Assembly (NCBI GenBank): GCA_032622095.1
Contig: CP136066.1
Location: 196,904,816 to 196,968,815 of the forward strand
DNA: 64,000 nt
Direction of reading: 5' to 3'
Origin: Siphonodentalium dalli
Lineage: Eukaryota; Mollusca; Scaphopoda; Gadilida; Siphonodentaliidae
Shown here: positions 58,434 through 64,000 of the stretch, piece by piece
How the letters are laid out: every line of letters begins with the position of its first letter
How positions within the stretch are numbered: position 1 is the first letter of the stretch
Translations under genes and position numbers: made by a program
The notes under the pieces: model-generated
Seen by the model: the letters and a program-made list of their open reading frames with translations, nothing else
Database searches by the model: none
Told to the model about the DNA's origin: nothing

Positions 58434-61219
58434 TACTAGCAGGGTTACCCGGCGTTGCCCAGGTTAATGTATGCTGTGGATATTTGTTGGGAATAGAGAA
58501 TGCTCTTGCTTAAAGTGTTATACGTTTTCTCATAAATTGTATATTCAAATAGCATCACAAAACATGATTATTACAGTCATGGAATATAAGTAGTGGCTCA
58601 CATTGTCAATTGTCATTCTGTTTATCGCGATTAATCCGTTCCACCAATAATGAAGTATTTATTTATTTACAACTGCGTATACATTAGACGTTATAATATG
58701 ATACATGAACATCATAAACACATTAGTTCGATAAAAGATGATAATTGGGTTTTACATATTGAGATGTATCAATCAATCTAGTGAGTTGGACTAAGATCTC
58801 GAGGACACCTGGCTGTCATATCTCCATGAAGATACAGATGTTTCAAAGAAATTTCCAGGTGCTCCTCTGTTCATGGTGCTATATATTGGCTAAATATTCT
58901 TAGTTTAAACGAAATGTTGCTGCGCACATATATCAGCTACATGTGCCAGGCACAGAGCAAGATTTTGAGTTGTTTATGTCAGTCGATGAGTCTGTTCTAA
59001 AACCCTTGCCAGATGTCAGTATTGGTAGGATCCTGAAAAGTCTTGTGCTACTAACTGCATTTTCTTGTATATCAGAATAAACTATATTTGACTGCACACT
59101 GTGACCACTATTTTTGAACAGGCCTTCCATATCTCTTGACAAATTGTAATTTTTTGTGGAAACTGTATTGAATGGAACAGACTAAATTTTGTTATTATAT
59201 ATATGCAATCCTCTGACGGTTCGATGTCTCTCAGTTTGCACGAATATATGTATCTCTTCAATAGAATGATAAATATACGTTTAATGCTTCTTCTAGTTAT
59301 CTCTTTTTGATAGCTCGTTGTGTGAATGCCTTGATTGCCATTCCCATATAAACATGACTGTTAAGAAGATATAATTGTTCAAGTGACTTATGTGGGTCAC
59401 CATATGTCGGGATTGTGAAATGTGAACGCCCAACTACTTAAAATGATATGGAGATGGCCTGGTGACTGTATATAACTAATATGTGGATATCGGCGAATAG
59501 CAATCTTATCAATGATAGTGCATATCCGCTCGCCATCCGTGACGCAAACGACACCAAATGTGACTTAATTCATGGTATATCATTAGAGAAAAACGTGTAT
59601 GAATTTGGTGGAATTTGGTTTATTAAATCAATTGTTGATGCAACGCTGACTCGAACAACGCCATATTGCGAAGGTGATTATATATTCGTTTGGTGGAAAT
59701 CAGCGACAAAACTATTTCACCATAGTTTTTTAATTTCCCCTCCAACCAACAGCGTCATTTTAGAAAATTTTAACCCGCACCATTATCTTCCTTGTAAAAA
59801 GTTACCCCTCTTAGAACGACTCGGTGCCATCTCGATTGTACCGCGTGAAGTTATATATAGAACGCACACAGACAGACAAAAAGACAGACAGACAGCACGA
59901 TTTTATTTCTTGTATCATTTGAGAAGAACGTGTCTGAATGTTATGGTAATTGGTACTAAAAATATTATGTATCAGTTTTGATGACCCTCCCGTCCCTATT
60001 TCGGACTCAAGCTGCACACACTAAGACTCATTAGAGATTAGAGATGCATATATAAGAAATTGGTGAAAATTGGCAAGTATACAAATTCGTTTCAAATTTA
60101 AGGTCCCCATATCTCTCACCCATAGGGCACCAATTTGGTGTATCTAAACCACACGATAAGATCCCTCGTATCACGGAGAAGAATATGTATCAATCTGGTG
60201 GAAATCGGCACTAAACATATAGATATAAGTTTTTGTGTCCCTCTCACCTCTATACACCACTGACTCGAATGGCCCCACTTGTGACATCCTTAAACCACAC
60301 GATTACACTCCTGATATCATGGAGATGATTGTTTATAAGTTTGGTGATAATCGGCGACTAAACAATTTTTTTTATCAAATTTGGTGCCAATCCCTCACCT
60401 CTCCATCTCTCACCCAAACAGCACCACTATGGCTCTTTAAATCACGATTAGATTCATCGTATCATGGATAAGAACGTGTATCAATTTGGTGGAAATTGGC
60501 CCTAAAAAAAATTGTGCGTCAATTTTGGTGCTCCTGTCCCTTTCAATGCAACCCTGACTCGAATGAGGCAACATTTGACAGATAAAAGCCACACCATTAT
60601 ACTCCTCATACCATGGGGATGATTTTGTAAAAGTGCGGTGGCAATCGGCGACTTATTATCAAATATAGTGCCCACCCCTCCCAATCTCTCATCCAAAAAC
60701 AACAATTTGGCGTTGTTAAATCGCACAATTAGATTCCTTGTATCATGAAGAAGAATATATATCAATTTGGTGGAAATCGGCGCTAAAATTAGTTTTATCA
60801 ATGTTGGTGCCCCTCTCCCCTTCCGTTCATCCCTGACTCAAACGACGCAACTTTTGACATATTTAAACCACACCGTTGGATTCTTCATATCATGGGGATG
60901 ATTATATGTAAGTTTCGTGGCAATCGGCGACAGAAAAAAAATCTCCCCCCCCTTCCGGGCACCCCTGACGCGAACGGTGCGACCGTTGCCATATTTGAAC
61001 CACGCCATTATATTCCTCATATTATGGGGATGATTATATATAAGTTTGGTGGCAATCGGCGACAAAAAAATGTTCTGCCCCTCTCCCTTTTCTGCCCCTG
61101 AAAACAACGGCGTCACTTTAGAAAATTCTAACCACGACCATTATCTTTCTCGTAAAACGATACTCCTAGTAGACCCCTTTGGCATCATCTAGATGGTCCC
61201 CTGTGCATTTCTATAGAAC

Positions 61220-61254
<35 letters not shown>

Positions 61255-61280
61255 TTCGCAAATATAGATATAGATATGGC
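58434..61280 (+). repeat. Composite dispersed repeat with a (CAGA)n end
   Basis: It starts AGCAGGGTTACCCGGCGTTG, a phrase I associate with dispersed animal repeats. From about 59500 it holds at least eight diverged ~130-150-bp units with GTTTGGTGGCAATCGGCGA. It ends with (CAGA)n at 61219-61253 and ATATAGATATAG. A non-LTR or SINE-like origin is possible but unproven. Open frames within it look incidental. Confidence 0.6.
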
Positions 61281-62432
61281 TATACCTAGGTTGTTAGTTT
61301 ATTCCAGAAAAGGGAGTCATAATATGTTACACCTCGTTTTGGGCTTTCATATTACATACTGGGTTCAAAAGTTCGTTTAATTCAATATCTCGCCTCTATT
61401 CAGACGTTAGGGTCCGAAATTATTCCATTGATTGGATTTAGTTTTTAGAAACTTAATTAATGACCAGAATCTCAGATTATATGGTAAAAACTCATCCATT
61501 GAGATGAAATATAGTTATATATTGACATAGGTTTCATCCAATCCCATGTTAAAGTTTAGTTACATCAAACCCAAAAGTTTGGTTAATTTAACCCAACGTT
61601 TGGTTACCATAACCCACTGTTTAGTTACTTTTTTCTAACCCAATTAGTTTAATTTACAGCTCTAACCCAATGATTAGTCGAATTCGGTTGATCAACGTTG
61701 GTTTAAAAGTCTGACTAAACTTTAGTTATATTCAGTCCAATTCTGTTTGAGTGCATGCTCGATCCACAATTTCAAAACCTAGGAACTTGTTGATGTATTG
61801 ACAGCGAATTTTATAACATTGAAACAATAGTGCAGGTAATATATTTCTTAGTTAATACATTCCTTAATAAAGCATTTCACTGTAGGTGAAGGTTCCAACT
61901 CGAATTTTTGCACGATTTACGTGATTGTGTGTGCGATTTTGCTTTACATCACTTACAATGATATAATTTCTCCCGAGTATTACATGTAATTAAAAGATTA
62001 TTGCGGTATCGGCTTACAAACAGCCTTTTTTTGTTCAATGTTCTAAAGTTCCCTGTCTGACCGGACCAGAACATCACAAAGTTCCCAGGTTTCATACTGG
62101 TGGAATGTGGTCACTAAGGGTGTAGAGACAGCGTATAGAAAATCATAGCATGATCCATCAGCAAAGACCGTTCTTGATCAGACTATTCCACTTGGAGACT
62201 TCGAAGTCCAATGGACGCTGAGTGACACTTCGGATCAGTTGACCAACTATCTAATTATAAATTTCGAGATAGAATGCCATAGGAATCCTATCAAACAAAA
62301 TAGCTGCTAACTATACATTACTAGATCGGTGGAGTTCTGATGGAAATTTGGGACTGGAATTAAGGAATATTGTTTCGTGTCACAAATCCTATCAGCAACT
62401 ACATGCACAATTATGTAAATTGCATGACCGCT
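61281..62432. other. No gene recognised
   Basis: 61560-61760 has repeated AACCCAA/TTGGTTA words. 61770-62050 resembles 7950-8250 in gene A intron 4. Confidence 0.45.
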
Positions 62433-62462
62433 TTAACCCTTTACCCAACAGAAGGACCCTGT

Positions 62463-62531
62463 GCCAATGCATTCTCTTATATATGCGAGTCGACCATAGG
62501 TCGCCTCGCATATATAAGAGAATGCATTGGC
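62463..62531 (+). repeat. 69-bp palindrome (copy 18)
   Basis: Full copy in MITE g. Confidence 0.9.
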
Positions 62532-62610
62532 TTAACACATTACAAATTATAAAATTGTTAAAGAATGTAAGAAAAAATGGTAAAAAGTGTTAAAAAAAGA
62601 TTTTTTTTAG

Positions 62611-62679
62611 GCCAATGCATTCTCTTATATATGCGAGGCGACCTATGGTCGACTCGCATATATAAGAGAATGCATTGGC
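62611..62679 (-). repeat. 69-bp palindrome (copy 19)
   Basis: Reverse partner in MITE g. Confidence 0.9.
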
Positions 62680-63048
62680 ACAGGGTATAACTGTAACTAT
62701 CACAATGTGGTCAAGGAGCCGGTTCCAATGATATCCATATTTGTATGGTTTTATTGAGACAAACCGAAGATATTTTAGGCTGTTGAAGCTTTATTTGGCC
62801 GGTTTTGGCCGGTTTGTTGGGTAAAGGGTTAACAGATTTCTACTTCCAGCAGAAGGGTAGCGAACTACGTTCATGACCTAACTGTTATGTACATTATGAA
62901 TTTTCATCCATGTGTTCAGGGCGACCGACACGAGGGAGAACAAAGTCATATATTAATTTCATCAAACTGGACTTTCAAATTACCAAATTGCATGGACGGT
63001 TGGTTTACTTACTATTATACACACAGGGTCCGCGCTGGACCAAAATTG

Positions 63049-63586
63049 ACTTTTGCCAAATAATTTGCCAAAGGCAATTTTGTTTGCCAAATTATTTTAG
63101 CAATTGCCAAAGCTATCCCCGATAGTATTATTTTCTGCAACCGTAAGTCTTATGTTTCGACACTCGCGGTTTGAACGACTTTTGATGTCTTTAGAAAAGC
63201 AGTTAGTTAATAATCTGTTAAACTCCCATCTCTATTGTGGTTTATCATAACAATAAACCGATCACCGAACAATACAATAGTAGAAGGGTTTCTCCATCAG
63301 AATGGCACATCACAGGAGGATTAGTAATCCCTCAGCCATCAGTACTAATGCTACGAGATTAACTGCATCTTAATAGAGGTGTTAACTTTCCCCAAACCTT
63401 ATAAAACACCACTAATATACCATAATATAATTATGTTGTAAGAGTTTACTGAAATTAATGGTATTGATTGACCAGTATTTTTTTCAAATTGCTTGAGGAA
63501 TTAAATAGTGACTTGCCAAAACCTTTGCCAAATGAAAATATTTTTTGCCAAATGTGAATTATTTTTGGCATTGGCAAATTTGGCAA
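63049..63586 (+). mobile_element. TTGCCAAA-ended MITE, second copy
   Basis: Collinear with the copy at 36515 throughout (ACTCGCGGTTTGAACGACTT, CAGTACTAATGCTACGAGAT). Ends are TTGCCAAA arrays. Confidence 0.75.
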
Positions 63587-64000
63587 GAGGCATCGCGATT
63601 TCTGTGTACACAGTGTTTTATAAATACGGTATTTATATTTAATTCTAAGTTTTGCGGAGTTATCTATGGTGGAATGTTTATTTTAAAAATATGTTTATCT
63701 TTGCAGTCCTACTCATCGTTACTGTAGACAACCTGTCCGATTTAACACCCACAATTTACTATTTATTTGACTTCCAGCGCACCAAATATTTTATCCACAT
63801 CGAATATTTGTCAGCCAAGCAATACTTTTACCGGAAATATATACGGACACGTGCGGACTGTATCGGATTGAGTACCTTTAAGAGTTTGAAGAAATCAAGA
63901 AAGATAATTATCAATATTTAGTTAATACTGTATACAATAAATAAAAATGGCGTAAAATAATACAAGTACTTGTCGGTATTTTACGGTAATTTCAGGGTGG
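63587..64000. other. No gene recognised
   Basis: AT-rich sequence to the window edge; only short unsupported open frames. Confidence 0.4.

Larger units (their letters stand above)
62437..62828 (-). mobile_element. piggyBac-like MITE, copy g
   Basis: 392 bp with TTAA on both sides, reverse orientation, almost identical to copies a and f. Confidence 0.9.

Noticed and set aside
59481-59981. 166-codon open frame
   Set aside because: It spans the repeated CAATCGGCGA-type units and ends in CAGA-derived RTHTDRQKDRQT residues, so it is read-through of a repeat.

Overview
This window is animal nuclear DNA: AT-rich, with spliced genes, long introns and a very dense load of transposable elements. I see no operons, ribosome-binding sites, rRNA or CRISPR array. 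The repertoire of TTAA-, TA-, TWA- and 8-bp-TSD MITEs, CR1/Jockey-like and L1-like non-LTR remnants and digestive-type serine proteases suits a marine invertebrate. A lophotrochozoan is my best guess, and that is only an inference.

The only convincing host genes are two chymotrypsin-fold (S1A) serine proteases that face each other tail to tail. Gene B (minus strand, 56915 down to 35870) is complete. It has six exons with consensus GT/AG splice sites and consistent phases, and encodes 283 residues with a signal peptide, propeptide, catalytic His/Asp/Ser triad and four canonical disulfides. Gene A (plus strand, 1593 to 12295) shows exons 3 to 6; its first two exons must lie left of the window. 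The genes sit in the two arms of a large inverted duplication (about 1-13065 and about 35145-50260). Introns and 3' flanks also align, so each arm provides empty sites for insertions in the other.

Layout. 1-13 kb: arm A with gene A, a pseudo-copy of exon 4, Harbinger-like and piggyBac-like MITEs and several foldback elements. 13-35 kb: a central spacer with a 5'-truncated CR1/Jockey-like retrotransposon (minus), an L1-like remnant (plus), two inverted 1.4-kb Harbinger-like elements, long palindromes, several tandem arrays and the 3' end of another non-LTR element. 35-50 kb: arm B with exons 3 to 6 of gene B. 51-57 kb: exons 2 and 1 of gene B, with intron 1 carrying an 83-bp satellite, MITEs and a hAT-like insertion. 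57-64 kb: upstream DNA, a 2.8-kb composite repeat and further MITEs.

The most striking non-genic signal is a 69-bp near-perfect palindrome present in about 19 full copies plus fragments. It is mostly arranged as inverted pairs inside TTAA-flanked piggyBac-like MITEs, but also occurs in other repeat contexts. One copy has been split by a hAT-like element that left an 8-bp target duplication.
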